Of a stretch of 64,000 nt of DNA, positions 23,791 through 35,157 are shown in pieces. The position numbers were made by a program, and so were the translations under genes. Below the pieces are notes generated by a model that worked only from the letters and a program-made list of their open reading frames with translations, was not told the origin of the DNA and ran no database searches. Source of the stretch: Eucommia ulmoides (lineage: Eukaryota > Streptophyta > Magnoliopsida > Garryales > Eucommiaceae); NCBI GenBank assembly GCA_016647705.1, contig CM028335.1, positions 41,481,026 through 41,545,025 on the forward strand. The letters are read 5' to 3'. Positions within the stretch are counted from its first letter, which is position 1, and each line of letters starts with the position of its first letter.

Positions 23791-24450
23791 AGCATTAGGA
23801 TCAAATAAATCTAGATGCAATAGTTCAAGACATTTCGATGTAGATGTATGCAATTTCTTCTTGAAAGATGATCTAGAGTGCTTACTTAACTGATGTGAAT
23901 CACATAATTTATCTTTAACATATTTGAGAGCTAGTAATCCACTTACAAGATATTTTTTAGGCAGATTAGAAATCAACTTCATGCTAGCATGTCCAAGACG
24001 TCTATGCCATAACCAACTATTTTCAAATAAAGCATTTAAACAAGATAGATTCTGAGCAGAAAAATCTTCAAATGAACATATGTAAACATTTTCAACATGA
24101 GTTGCCACAAGTAAGATACTACTATTATGCCAATTCTTAATGATGCATCTATTATTATCCAGAATAACATTGTAGCCCTTATCACATAATTGACTTATAC
24201 TAAGTAAGTTATGTTTAAGACCATCTACTAATAAAACATCTTTAATAGTAGTAGAACCATTACCGATATTACCTATACCGATAATCTTACCCTTGACATT
24301 GTCTCCAAAAATCACATGGCCTCCATCTTTTTGTGTTAAAGACGTAAATTTATATTTGTCTCCCGTCATGTGCCAAGAACAACCACTATCCAAGAACCAT
24401 TTTTTCTTACTTAATGATGCTTTAAAAATAATTTGCAAAGAGTACCTCAA
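23779..24450 (-). pseudogene. copia A aspartic protease and GAG-pre-integrase
   Basis: A 223-codon open segment. It contains the copia protease active site WFLDSGCSWHMTGD, the VLLVDGLKHNLLSISQLCD block, and the GAG-pre-integrase zinc-binding region with LWHRRLGHAS. It ends in the first integrase catalytic block (LHLDLFDP). Confidence 0.92.
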
Positions 24451-25069
24451 ATTGTTCCTATGTGGTGCCCAATCTACGTGAGTCCGATCTTGTTAGCTGG
24501 ATCAATGTTTGTTCCTTTAGGAATCCACACCTGTTTATCTTTAGATAAGTTTTGAAAACAACTTCTTATGGTATGCCCTACAACATTATAGTTAAAACAT
24601 TTAATAAGATTCTTAATTTTAGAAAATAATTTATGAAATCTGTTTTTCTTAATATTTTTCTCAAAACCAATTCCAGCTTTATCAAATACTCTTCCTGAAC
24701 TTTTCAAAAGCATTTTAAAGTTATTCTCACCATTTGTGAATTTGAGAACAATAAACTTAGATCCAGAATGTTGGAATACAATTCATTATTTTCTAATTCA
24801 AACTTTTCCACTTGTTTGTTTAATGGATTAAATGTACTTTGTAGAGTATTTATCTAAGAACACTAATTTTTATAATCATGCAATAGTTCTTAATAGACAT
24901 CAAATAATTCATCAAAGTTTAAAGGACAATAACTAGAATATTTAGTTACCTCATGTCTAGTAGTCATTAGAGCAAGTATAGTTGGATCGTCATTACTAGA
25001 TTTTTCGGTGCTACTTGATTTTGAGTCATCCCTTTCTCACTTTCTTATTTTCTTTCCATTTTTTCTCTT

Positions 25070-25140
25070 TATCATTCTTTGGCTCGGGACAATCAGGTTG
25101 AAAGTGACCGATTTTATGACAATTGTAGCATTCAATATTA
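25070..25140 (-). pseudogene. copia A Gag CCHC zinc knuckle
   Basis: Minus strand encodes CYNCHKIGHFQPDCP, a complete CX2CX4HX4C knuckle, followed by charged residues (EPKNDKEKK). It lies in a region too broken to form a long open frame. Confidence 0.85.
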
Positions 25141-25240
25141 CTCATATTGAAATTCTTATTTTCTCTTAATGTTCATCGGGTCATCCTTCTAAAATTATTC
25201 GTGAGAAGCGCCATATCTTTTTCTTGCTCATTGTCGAGGC

Positions 25241-25837
25241 TTATATCATCACTGTCATCATTCTCCTCAACCTTCTGAACTTTAAGTGCCAAAATTTCCT
25301 TTTACTTTTTTCGAATCTGTTCTTGTATCCACAAATAGCAGACTCATGGGTTATTAAGTTACTAATGAGTTCATTGAGCGTATATTTGGTGAGATCCTTA
25401 ACTTCCTCGATTGCCGTTACTTTGGGTTCCCATTCTTTCGTCAAGGATATTAGAATTTTTCACACTTCATCATGCATGGTATTTGGCTTTCCGAGTGCTC
25501 CAAGACTATTATAGATGTTGGTGAATCGAGTGTACATGTACTGAATTGATTCCGCATCACCCATCCTGAACAGTTCAGATTGGTGAACCAAGGCATTCAC
25601 TTTTGATTCTTTCACTCGATTTGTTCCCTCGTGTGTGATTTGTAATGTATCCCACATCTCTTTTGCTGATTCGCAATCTGAAACCATATTATACTCATTT
25701 GCATCTAAAGAACAAAACAAAATATTAATATCTTGAGCATTAATGAATAACTTTTTTTTATCCTCTGAATCATAATTTTCTTTCATCTTAATAAAACCAA
25801 TACCTTTGGGAACATAAGGTCCATCTTCAATGATCAA
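25241..25837 (-). pseudogene. copia A Gag
   Basis: Two open pieces in one frame separated by a TGA at 25457-25459. Conserved copia Gag (UBN2-type) blocks are visible: YVPKGIGF, SAKEMWDTLQITHEGT, VKESKVNALVHQSELFRM, MYTRFTNIYNSLGALGK, then ISLTKEWEPKVTAIEE and LTKYTLNELISNLITHE. Gag forms the particle shell and packages RNA in autonomous copies; this one is interrupted. Confidence 0.88.
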
Positions 25838-26008
25838 TCAAACTTCATATTAGTAGCTTGTAAGAAAGTAGTCATTTAGACTTTCCAGAATACATAATTA
25901 TCACTTATAAACAATAGATGACGATGCATATATTGACCCTAAACTAGTGTCATGTGGTGTGCCATGTGATCGTTTTAGCTAAGATTTATTGCCTTTCGAG
26001 CTATACCA

Positions 26009-26020
26009 GTTCTGATGCCA
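26009..26020 (-). other. copia A primer binding site (diverged)
   Basis: Minus strand TGGCATCAGAAC, two mismatches to the initiator tRNA-Met complement TGGTATCAGAGC, two bases from the LTR end (26023). Confidence 0.75.
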
Positions 26021-26302
26021 ATTGTTGTCCCATAGATCTACCCAAGAGGGGTGAATTAGGTAGTTATAAAAATTTAAATAATTAAATCTTCAAACATACA
26101 AGTTATCAATTTCCCTAATTGATTATTATATTGTATAATATTGAAAACGTATTTAACTAAGTGCACACTCAAACAACAAAAATAGATAAACAACATATAA
26201 TGATTTATCTTGGTTCGGCAAGTTACTCTTACCTACATTCAATCCCCCAAGCTCCACAAGGATTTCATAATCCACTAATCCCTAATTCCTTTCTTAGGTA
26301 GA

Positions 26303-27144
26303 TAAATTCATTTAATATAGTTAGTACGTCTCTTCGATCATTATTCCATACGGGAACACAATATTATTGGCGATTTTGAGGAGCTGCTTTAATGACTATT
26401 GGTTTTCCAACAAGTTTAGTCCTCTCAATATCCTTGAATTTATTCATTGCTTCATCAAGCTCCTTTTGCGTCTTCTCAAGTAACCGCTCATTTTTGCTAA
26501 CGTTTACTTGTAGACCAAAATTTTTCTTATACATAAATTCAAGATCATTCTTAAGAATTTGACACTCATTTTCAACATAATGAATTTTCACACTAGCTCT
26601 ATCAAGCTCACACCTCGCATTATCCAACTCAATGCTCAAGGCTTCATTTAAAGTTTCAAGGTGTTTCTTTTTTAAAATCATTCTGCTGAAGATCATAAAT
26701 ATCATTTTTCAAAACCCTGTTCTCATCTTCAAGAGACTCAATTTTTTCATACAACTTACCAATTTTAGATAAAGTATTTCTAAACTCAACAGTTTCAAAA
26801 TATTTGTCCAAATTCTTTTTCATAAGAGATTTGAGAGTACTAAATTTCTTATTTTCAAGAGTTGCAATCTTTTGCCCAAGTTTAAAATTCTCTTTTCCAA
26901 AAATATAGGTAAGGGTAATAAGCATCTCAATAGCCTTATTTTCATTCTCATCATCATGAATTCTATCATTCTAGCAAGAAGAACAATGACTATCGGGAGA
27001 AGTTGAAGAATCAACAATAGTACAAATAATATTAGAATCAGTGCACTCCATGTGATCGTATTTAATAGTGAGAATAATCTCAGAATCAGTACACCCTATG
27101 TGATCATGTTTAGCTATACTGTGAAGCATATTGAGCTAAAACCA
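26303..27144 (-). pseudogene. copia coiled-coil Gag remnant (element B)
   Basis: Overlapping minus-strand segments (26364-26705, 26656-26925) are strongly helical and charged: SLEDENRVLKNDIYDLQQND, HLETLNEALSIELDNARCEL and LLEKTQKELDEAMNKFKDIE. They resemble the long coiled-coil C-terminal region of SIRE-type Gag proteins. They follow element B's PBS directly, with no N-terminal Gag or zinc knuckle, so B has lost its start. On the left they abut the truncated LTR of element A at 26302. Confidence 0.65.
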
Positions 27145-27156
27145 GCTCTAATACCA
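27145..27156 (-). other. copia B primer binding site
   Basis: Minus strand TGGTATTAGAGC, one mismatch to TGGTATCAGAGC, two bases from the LTR at 27159. Confidence 0.85.
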
Positions 27157-27158
27157 AT

Positions 27159-29447
27159 TGTTGGCCTAGTGATCTATCCAAGAGGGGGGATGAATTGGGT
27201 AGTTATAAAAAATTTAAGCAAATATTTATTTTTTCAACACTTAAAAATTTAAATAATTAATTTAATCCTAAATTAATTATTATCTCTATATAGTAGCAGA
27301 TAAGTGTTATATAAACTAGGTGCACATCCAAACAACAAAAAATAAAGAAAATAAGAATGCAACACACGACTATGTATATTGTTTTACCAAATTACTTTTG
27401 GCTAATCCAGTCCTCTGAGCCCTACGGAGAGTTGCACCCACTAAACCACTAAGATTCCTTTAAACAGGCAGGAACCAAACCTTTACATAACGATTGTTTT
27501 ACAGGCTCAGAATCAACCTTTAAAACTCCCTTTTCACAGGCTAAGGAAGAACCTCTATCTTTTTAATAGGTTAAAGATTAACCTAATTTTTTTATACTTA
27601 GGCTAAGAATCAAATCTCACCAAAATCACTCCAAGTATCCTTTTCACTGGTAAGGATAGAACCGTTACAAATCCCACAAACTAATTCTATTCAGGAAGAA
27701 TTAACACCTATCTTTTTTCACAAAAAATAGTAACCTAACCTTTTTATGCATTAGGTGAAGATCAAACCTTAATCTCTTTACTAGAAGAGATTGAAACCAA
27801 ACTACACCTGATTAGATATTCCCAATAATATCTAATCTGCACAAAACTCACCAATTAAAATAAATTAATTAGTTTCTTCTCACTCGGAACGTCTACCACC
27901 TCAAGTCTATTTAAACTCAATTAACGTCCCGATAAATACTAGCGATAGAATTAAGTGAGAAATTCAAAATCTGATTATAAAATAAGTGGGTAGCACAAAA
28001 TTGAGCACGTAATCAGATTATCACCAAAATCGTTTTAAAATGATTTTTATGCACTTTAAAATTCAAAAACGATTTTACAACGATCTAGAATCCAAGCAAG
28101 CAAGAAATAATATCAAATAACAATTAAGAACAAAAGTTTGGAATGATCTCACCAGGATACCATCGAAATAATGAAAACTGAATCGTAGTAAAGCTTAGAT
28201 CGATGACAACAAAATTCTCAGCACTTATTCTCAAGAATGATCTCACAATAAACTCTTAGTATAATATCAGAATGATGACTCTAAAAAAAAATAGGAACTA
28301 ATTTGTTCTTGATAGAATGATATATATCATAAGTGAAAAATGCTTACTGTTTTTAAACAAGCCCTCTAACGACTAGTTCCCACAAGACATGACATTTAAA
28401 TTCTCAATCCTGGTTCAATTCACTTGAATATAACTTTTAAAAACTTTCAATTTAGTCCCTCAAATATTTCTCAATCTCAAATTAAACTAGATAAGAAGTA
28501 TTAAATTTACCAATTTGAGAAACACTTAAAATAATTGTATCATATCTATAGAGACATATAAGTATGAATGATATATCTATAATATGTTCAAATCCCTAGA
28601 ATATATCCAAGATTTTAACCAAAAAAGGGCTAGTAATGACTACTTTTAGATAAAATCCTCGAAATCCTCAAATCCTGAAACTGCACAGTCGGTTGACCGA
28701 CCAAACCATCGTCAGTCGACCTATCGTTTTAGGTTGTAGCCCAAGCCATTTTCATAGGCCAGTTGGTCGACCGATCCCCCATGGGTCGGTTGACAGATTG
28801 ATCCAGGATGCTCCCTAGGCCATTTTTTGGCCCTGGTCGGTTAACCGATCATCGACAGTTGATTGACCGATCGATTCATAGAGTTTACTTTTAATCCATC
28901 GGTTGATCGATCTCTCTTAGTCAGTTGACCGATTGATTCTGAGACTTCTTCATTTCCCAGCCTATGCCTATTGGTTGACCGATCAGTGCTTGAACAATTT
29001 GTCCTTAGTTCATTTCAACTCCAATCTTCAACGTTTTCGACCCTTTAACCAATTTCTTTTCTCGGTTAACTTAATTGACACTATTAATCAATTTTAAATA
29101 TTAATATTTCTTAGGTCCATTTTTCTTTTTTAATTCCACGTTGAAGCAAATATGTGAACTAATTAGGACGCCAATAAAAACACACATAAATATAAATCAT
29201 TTTTGTGTCGTGTGTGATCCTAATCGGGATACATTAAGAGTAAAAAAAGACTTGAGTTGTTTTCATCTAGATTCTTTCGAATCTTCAATCTCTTAATGCC
29301 CATCTCTTTGTCTGTCTCTTAACATCCTTAGCAATTATTTCATGATAATATTATCAATGAAACTTTTACACTGAAACACTCAATAAACTTGTTAGTTCCA
29401 CCAAAAATATCAACACTTAATTATCCATCAAAATCTTGGGATCTACA
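27159..29447 (-). repeat. copia B 5' LTR, complete
   Basis: A 2289-bp LTR, minus strand from TGTAGATCCCAAG (29447) to GGCCAACA (27159). It is homologous to 10615-12712 and 17193-19691 (inverted) and to the 3' LTR of element A. It contains the GTCGAC/GTTGAC-rich block (28685-28990). No other complete LTR can be paired with it in the window. Confidence 0.85.
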
Positions 29448-30325
29448 TATGTATATTCATAGTTTCACTCAAACACCACCTAAATCACTTTTGAAATTTT
29501 CATCAAATTTTCACCGAAAATATACACAGTCATGGATTTGTATCAACCAATAGGTCATTATTTGGATTTAAACGATGCATTCTCTTATTATTTAAATCTG
29601 ACTGTGTGTTACTTGCCTCGGTTGGTTGTAAGAATGGGCGAAGCAAATATTATTATCGATGGATCTAGACAACATAATATTTAAAAAGTTCATCAACTGC
29701 CCAGAACAATAAAAATAGTTACGAGATTAAAATGGTATTGCATCATTATTTTAAATAAAATAATCAAATTCAACTTCAAATTCGATGCCATGAGATTCAA
29801 AACAAAATTCATGAGCATATCCAAGAAGTTTTGTTCAACGAAGTGCATATTTACATGTTGATTTCGAATCAATCAAATATTGAAATGTCTTATGATTAAA
29901 TTGATATTTACATAGTTGTTCAACGAAGTGCATATTTACATGTTGATTTCGAATCAATCAAATATTGAAATGTCTTATGATTAAATTGATATTTACATAG
30001 TTATTCATTAATGCATTCCTTAATTAATATTCCTTTTTAGTGCAATTAAATAATACAAAGCTAGTACCACTTGTAATGTATTATTTTCCATATAAAATTG
30101 TAATCATGCTATGCTAGAAATTAACATACCATATATCTTTATCTTAGGAAAAATAATAAATCTACAACGACATTATCTAAACTCTTCAGTTGTGGAAAAT
30201 CTTGTACAATATAAAAAAAAAAAAAACTTAATTGAAATTAAAGTTTACAAGACCGACAACTTCAATCAAAACAAACACATACCAGATTACAAACATAACT
30301 AGCATAAAATTCAAATTTGAAACTA
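29448..30325. other. spacer; no gene seen
   Basis: AT-rich sequence without a supported gene. The only structure is a perfect 85-bp tandem duplication at 29831-30000. Confidence 0.6.
29831..30000. repeat. perfect 85-bp tandem duplication
   Basis: 29831-29915 and 29916-30000 are identical by eye, which indicates a recent duplication. Confidence 0.95.
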
Positions 30326-30330
30326 CCTTA

Positions 30331-31139
30331 TGATGAGAATATATCAGCTACGCCAAGAGATCTATTGTATGTTCTAGACAGCCCAATAACAAGGGCAAGA
30401 GCAAAAAGATTCAAAGAAGCACTTAATAGATTAATTAAAGAGATTTTGGCCAAGTCTAAAATGGTGAATCCCAAATTCGGCCCAAATGACGATCAAGGCC
30501 TAGTTCACTTCATCAAGTCAAGCGAATGCGCTTAAAGCGTGAATCTGAATGGACCTAGGATGGGACCCACGAATTTTATTTTATTTATTTTATGTCTTTT
30601 AATTCTTTTTAAACAGAATTGTAAGGTATGATTGCCAAGTAATCTTTTCAGTTTTCCAATTAGGAATATAAGGCAAGTTAGTAAGGTTCCTTATTCTTTA
30701 TTTAGTATTAGATATTAGGGTTTCCTTTTTCCTTCATGTAAGCCTGCGAATTTTCCAAGACATATTAGGGTTTCTTTCTTGTTCTCTTGGTCACCTATTT
30801 AAGGGGCTTTGTAGACTTGTGAATTTCACACAATTTTGATATTGATTAATATATTGTGGGAGGATTTTCTCTTGAGTTCTTCAAAGAACTTTTATGAACT
30901 TATCAAGTTTTCTTGTGGCATTCAATCTATTTGGTTCGTGATTCTCTTATAATCATTGGGTCAAGAAATCTCTTATTCCTTTGGTTTGCATTTCATTGAT
31001 AAATGTTGGGTCAAGGTAATTTATCAACTTTTTGTATTTTCTTGTGCTCATCGTTTCACATCTGAATTTAGTTTGATCCTTTGCGAAGAAACCCTAACTT
31101 GGTTTCAGGTGTCATTAATTATTAGTAAGGTTCACATCA
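30331..31139 (+). repeat. E2 5' LTR
   Basis: Starts TGATGAGAATAT and ends GGTTCACATCA. It carries a copy of the polyprotein tail (30331-30535, SPITRARAKRFKEALNRL) although no gene precedes it, because that part of the ORF lies in the LTR. TATA-like TATTTAA at 30796-30802. Confidence 0.95.
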
Positions 31140-31141
31140 TT

Positions 31142-31153
31142 TGGTAATCAAAG
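31142..31153 (+). other. E2 primer binding site, altered
   Basis: TGGTAATCAAAG, three bases after the 5' LTR end. Compared with TGGTATCAGAGC it has an extra A. E3 has the same insertion. Confidence 0.7.
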
Positions 31154-31690
31154 TAAGGTTTAAATCTGATTTCATCTATCCTTTTATTGTTTTCGTTCAT
31201 CGTTGTCTATTTATTTTTACTTTAACTTTTCTTGGCCAAAATATATAATCAAATCTGGTCAAATTTTCATTTCTTTTTCTTTGGTACTGTTCATATTCAA
31301 TCTTGATTTAAAGTTGCTACAAAATAAAAATAAAAATAAATAAATAAATAAATCCAGTAGCTTTGAAATTTGAAATTTATTTCTTCTGGTTCATTCCACA
31401 AACTTATTCTTGTGTTCTTCTTGTTCTCCAAGCTTAATTTCCTAAAAATCTCGTTCTTAGTGATTTGATTTGTTGAGTTCGGATTGTAACAAGGAAATTT
31501 CTGATTAAGGTTGGTTAAGTTTGATAAGGAACTAAAAGAGTAAACTACAGAGTAGAAAAAAGCAAGAGAGTGTGAGCTCATAAGAGGGTAAAAGCCGAAT
31601 TTGAGTGAAATACTAGTGGAGTACCATCAATCTTGAGGGAAACACGTGAGGAGTGCTTGTGAGGTTTACTAACTTTGCAGGTTATTAAAC
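31154..31690 (+). other. E2 untranslated leader
   Basis: Non-coding stretch between primer site and Gag ATG, with an A-rich tract at 31318-31352 matching the purine-rich leaders of E1 and E3. Confidence 0.6.
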
Positions 31691-32874
31691 ATGTCTCAAG
31701 AAATAAATAAAGGCTTATCGGTTGAAGTGTCGACAAAGATGGACTTAAAACTTTTCTACACGGCCTTGGAGCAAAAGTTTGAACAATTGAACTCGCGGTT
31801 TGATGAAGTGTATCAGTGACTAGACAAAGTTGAGTCTAGTTTAAAAAAGAGCAGTCACCTAGAGCTCCTAATGTGCAACAAAGATAGAGGAATCCGCCTT
31901 AGTTTGAATATGAAGATGATTATGGGAATGACCTAGTTGAAGAAGATCGTGCCTTTAATATGAGCTTGGGTATATTTGGGCGTTGATATCGGAATAGAGG
32001 AATCGGTATGTGGAGAGGATGAATAATAACTTAGGAAGCATCAATGTGAACATTTCATCTTTCCAAGGCAAAAACGATCCTAAAGCTTATTTAGAGTGGC
32101 AGAAGATAATAGAGTTGGTGTTTGATTGTCACAATTACTCTGAGTTAAAGAAGGTAAAGTTGGTTGCCATAGAATTCACCGATTATTCTATTGTATGGTG
32201 GGATCAACTTACCTTGAGCAGGAAGAGGAATGGTGAAAGACCTATTGCGATGTAAGAAGAGATGAAAGCTACTATGAGGAAGCGATTCATTCCAAGTCAC
32301 TACTATAGAGACTTGTTCCAGAAATTGCAAAGTCTACTATAAAGAAATGGATATAGCCATGATTCGAGCGAATGTGGAAGAGGACCGAGATGCAACTATG
32401 GCTAGGTTTCTAATTGAGCTAAATTGTGACGTTGTAAATGTGGTGGAGTTGTAGCATTATGTTGAGTTGAATGACATCGTGCATATGGCTATCAAAGTGG
32501 AGCAACAATTGAAGAAAAAGAGTTCTATACAGGTTAGGCAGCAATTGGGTTCTTCTTCTTCTTGGAAACTAAATTGGAGCAAGAGGGATGATAAGCCTAT
32601 TTTCATCCCAAGGCCGAACCTTCCAAAATTCAAAACTGGAGGTACACCGAACCAAGATAAAATTGATTCCCAACCTTCTAGAAATAGAGAAACTAAATGC
32701 TTTAAGTGTTTAGAAACAGGTCATATTGCATCTCAATATCCAAACAAGAGAGTGATGATTATGAGAGATGATGGAGGTATTGAGACCGAAGATGAGATGG
32801 ATGATGATGCGATGCCACATTTGGAGGATGCACGTGATGTTGATACCCGATTGATGGAGAACTTCTGGTTGTAA
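31691..32874 (+). pseudogene. E2 Gag
   Basis: Starts with ATG at 31691 (MSQEINKG). Recognisable blocks are the N-terminal coil (EQKFEQLNSRFDEVY then a stop), FQGKNDPKAYLEWQK, a capsid C-terminal part in which codons around the HYYRDL..LQSL block are lost, and a zinc knuckle. The knuckle reads CFKCLETGHIASQY, with Tyr at the fourth ligand position where E1 and E3 have Cys. Several stops (for example at 31819 and 32253) make it a clear pseudogene. Confidence 0.9.
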
Positions 32875-32934
32875 GAAGAGCTCTTAGTTCACAAGTCAAA
32901 GAAGCTGAGACGATACAACGTGAGAATATCTTTC

Positions 32935-33212
32935 ATACTAGATGCCATATCAATAATATGGTATGTAGCATGATTATTGATGGCAGGAATTGTACTAATA
33001 ATGTGGCTAGCACTAGTTTAGTGGAGAAATTGAATTTGTCAACTTTAAAACATCATAGACCATACAAGTTACAATGGTTGAATGATTGTGGAGAAATTAA
33101 AGTGAATAAACTGGTGCTCGTATCGTTCTCGATTGGAAGGTACAAAGACGAGATCTTGTGTGATGTGGTGCCAATGCATGCAGGGAATATTCTTTTGGGA
33201 AGACCATGGTAA
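32935..33212 (+). pseudogene. E2 aspartic protease
   Basis: [18 protein letters not shown] corresponds to the active-site loop. The usual third residue is Arg here and one residue is inserted, so activity would be lost. [39 protein letters not shown] and a stop follow. E1 has the intact form of each block. Confidence 0.88.
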
Positions 33213-33474
33213 TTTGATCGTCAAGTAACTCATGATGGTTATACTAATAGATACTCCTTTTTACTTAATAAGAAGTCAATTACTCTTGTACCCTAAATGC
33301 CAAGGCAAGTATATGATGATCAAGTGAGGTTGAAAAGAGAGAGTGACAAGAAAAGGGAGAGTGAGAAAAAATAAGAGTAAGAGAAAGAAAAATTCAAAAG
33401 GTGAGAGAAAAGAAGAGAGAAAACAAGTGAATTTTTATGCGAGATAGAGCGAGATAAAAAAAAATAAAAAAGCT

Positions 33475-34587
33475 TTGTTTTCAAACCAACCTTTGCTTGT
33501 ACTTTTGTATAAAGAGATTTTTTTTATCACTAATGATCTTAACTCTTCTCTTCCTAGTGTTGTTGATTTTCTTTTACAGGATTTTTATGATGTGTTTCCC
33601 GAAGAGGTGCCTAATGGTTTGCCACTAATAAGGGGAATTGAGCATCAAATTGATTTCGTACCGAGAGCATCCATCCCTAATAGACCTGCATATAGAAGCA
33701 ATCCTAAGAAAACAAAGGAGCTTCAAAGGCAGGTTAGTGAGCTTATGAAGAAGAGGTGTGTACGTGAAGGCATGAGTCGTTGTGCGGTTTCTGTATTACT
33801 TGTTCCTAAAAAATGTAGTATGTGGAGAATGTGTGTGGATTGTTGCGCTATCAATAATATCACAGTAAAGTATCGACATCCCATCGCTAGAGTAGATGAT
33901 ATGCTTGATGAATTGTATGGTTCTTATGTGTTTACTAAAATTGATCTTAAAAGTAGATATCATTAAATTAGAATGAGGGAAGGTGATGAGTGGAAAACCG
34001 CATTCAAAACAAAATACGGTTTATATGAGTGGTTGGTTATGCCTTTTGGGTTAACCAATGCACCTAGCACATTCATGAGATTAATGATCCATGTATTACA
34101 TGTTTTTGTTGGGAAATTTGTGGTTGTATACTTGGATGACATTCTAATTTATATAAAAAAATTAGATAAGCATGTTGAAAATTTAAAACCTGTTTTAGAT
34201 ATTTTGAGAAAAGAAAAGTTGTTTGCTAACCTCAAAAAGTGTACCTTTTGCATGGATAAGCTTGTATATCTTGGTTTTATTGTTAGTACTAAGGGAATTG
34301 AAGTGGATGAAGAAAAGGTTAAGTTAATCAAGGATTGGCCAAAACCTACAAGTGTGGGATATGAGAGAAATTTCCATGGGCTAGCTAGCTTTTATAGGAG
34401 ATTTGTGAAAGATTTTAGTAGACTAGCCGCACCTTTAATTGCAGTTATAAAAAAGAATATATGTTTTAAGTGGGGCGATGAACAAGAAAATGCATTTAAT
34501 TTGATTAAGGAAAGATTGACGAATGCACTTTTGCTTGCTTTACCTAACTTCAAAAAAAATTTTGAGGTTGAATGTGATGCTTCATAA
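33475..34587 (+). pseudogene. E2 reverse transcriptase
   Basis: Two same-frame pieces (33475-33966, 33973-34587) divided by a TAA at 33964-33966 in the [14 protein letters not shown] block. [16 protein letters not shown] and the catalytic [10 protein letters not shown] (about 34123-34152) are intact, followed by the connection domain [13 protein letters not shown] stop at 34585-34587 falls exactly at the ribonuclease H motif ECDAS. Confidence 0.92.
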
Positions 34588-35157
34588 ATAGGTATTGGAG
34601 CTATTCTAATGCATGAAAGGCGTCACATTACCTACTTTAGTGAAAAACTAAGTGGGGCAACCATGAATTGCCCTACATGCGACAAAGAGATGTATGCGTT
34701 AATTAGGGCATTAGAGACTTGACAACACTATCTTTGGCCAAAAGAATTTGTGATTCACACGAATCATAAATCTTTGAAACATTTGAAGGGTCCACAGAAG
34801 CTGAACAAGCAACATACCAAGGGGGTGGAGTTCATTGAAATGTTTCCTTATGTGATCAAGTATAAACGAGATAAGGAAAACGTTGTGGCGGATGCTTTAT
34901 CTCGAAGGTACGCATTACTTTCTACCTTAGATGCAAAATTGTTTGGTTTTGAATACATTAAGGATTTGTATATGGATGATTCTAATTGTGGTATTGTGTT
35001 CAATGCATGTGAGAAAGCAGTGTTTGGTAAGTTCTTTAGGCATAATGGGTTTTTGTTTAGAGAAAATAAATTTTGTGTGTCTAAATGTTCATTGCGTGGC
35101 TTGCTAGTTAGAGAGACTCACATAGGTGGTTTAATGGGGGCATTTTGGCATATCTAA
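34588..35157 (+). pseudogene. E2 ribonuclease H and integrase zinc domain
   Basis: After the stop, ribonuclease H continues ([25 protein letters not shown] then stop, [28 protein letters not shown]). The last catalytic Asp (HTDH in E1) is Asn here. The integrase HHCC domain starts (HIGGLMG) and then shifts frame around 35145. Confidence 0.88.

Larger units (their letters stand above)
16459..26302 (-). mobile_element. copia element A, SIRE-like, with nested solo LTR
   Basis: Minus-strand Ty1/copia element. The 3' LTR is 16459-17192 plus 19692 to about 21116, split by an insertion; degraded pol and gag follow to 25840; the PBS is 26009-26020; only 280 bp of 5' LTR remain (26023-26302). Domain order (gag, protease, integrase, RT, ribonuclease H) is the copia order. 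Long LTRs over 2 kb, a coiled-coil Gag extension and AAAGGGGGAG polypurine tracts resemble the SIRE/Maximus group, which is inference. The left LTR tip reads TATTGG for the expected TGTTGG. A matching target duplication could not be found. Confidence 0.8.

Noticed and set aside
16454-29452. Single insertion from 16459 to 29447 with a shared target duplication
   Set aside because: Flanks atatc and tatgt do not match and a second PBS/LTR junction lies inside, so the pile is not treated as one simple element.
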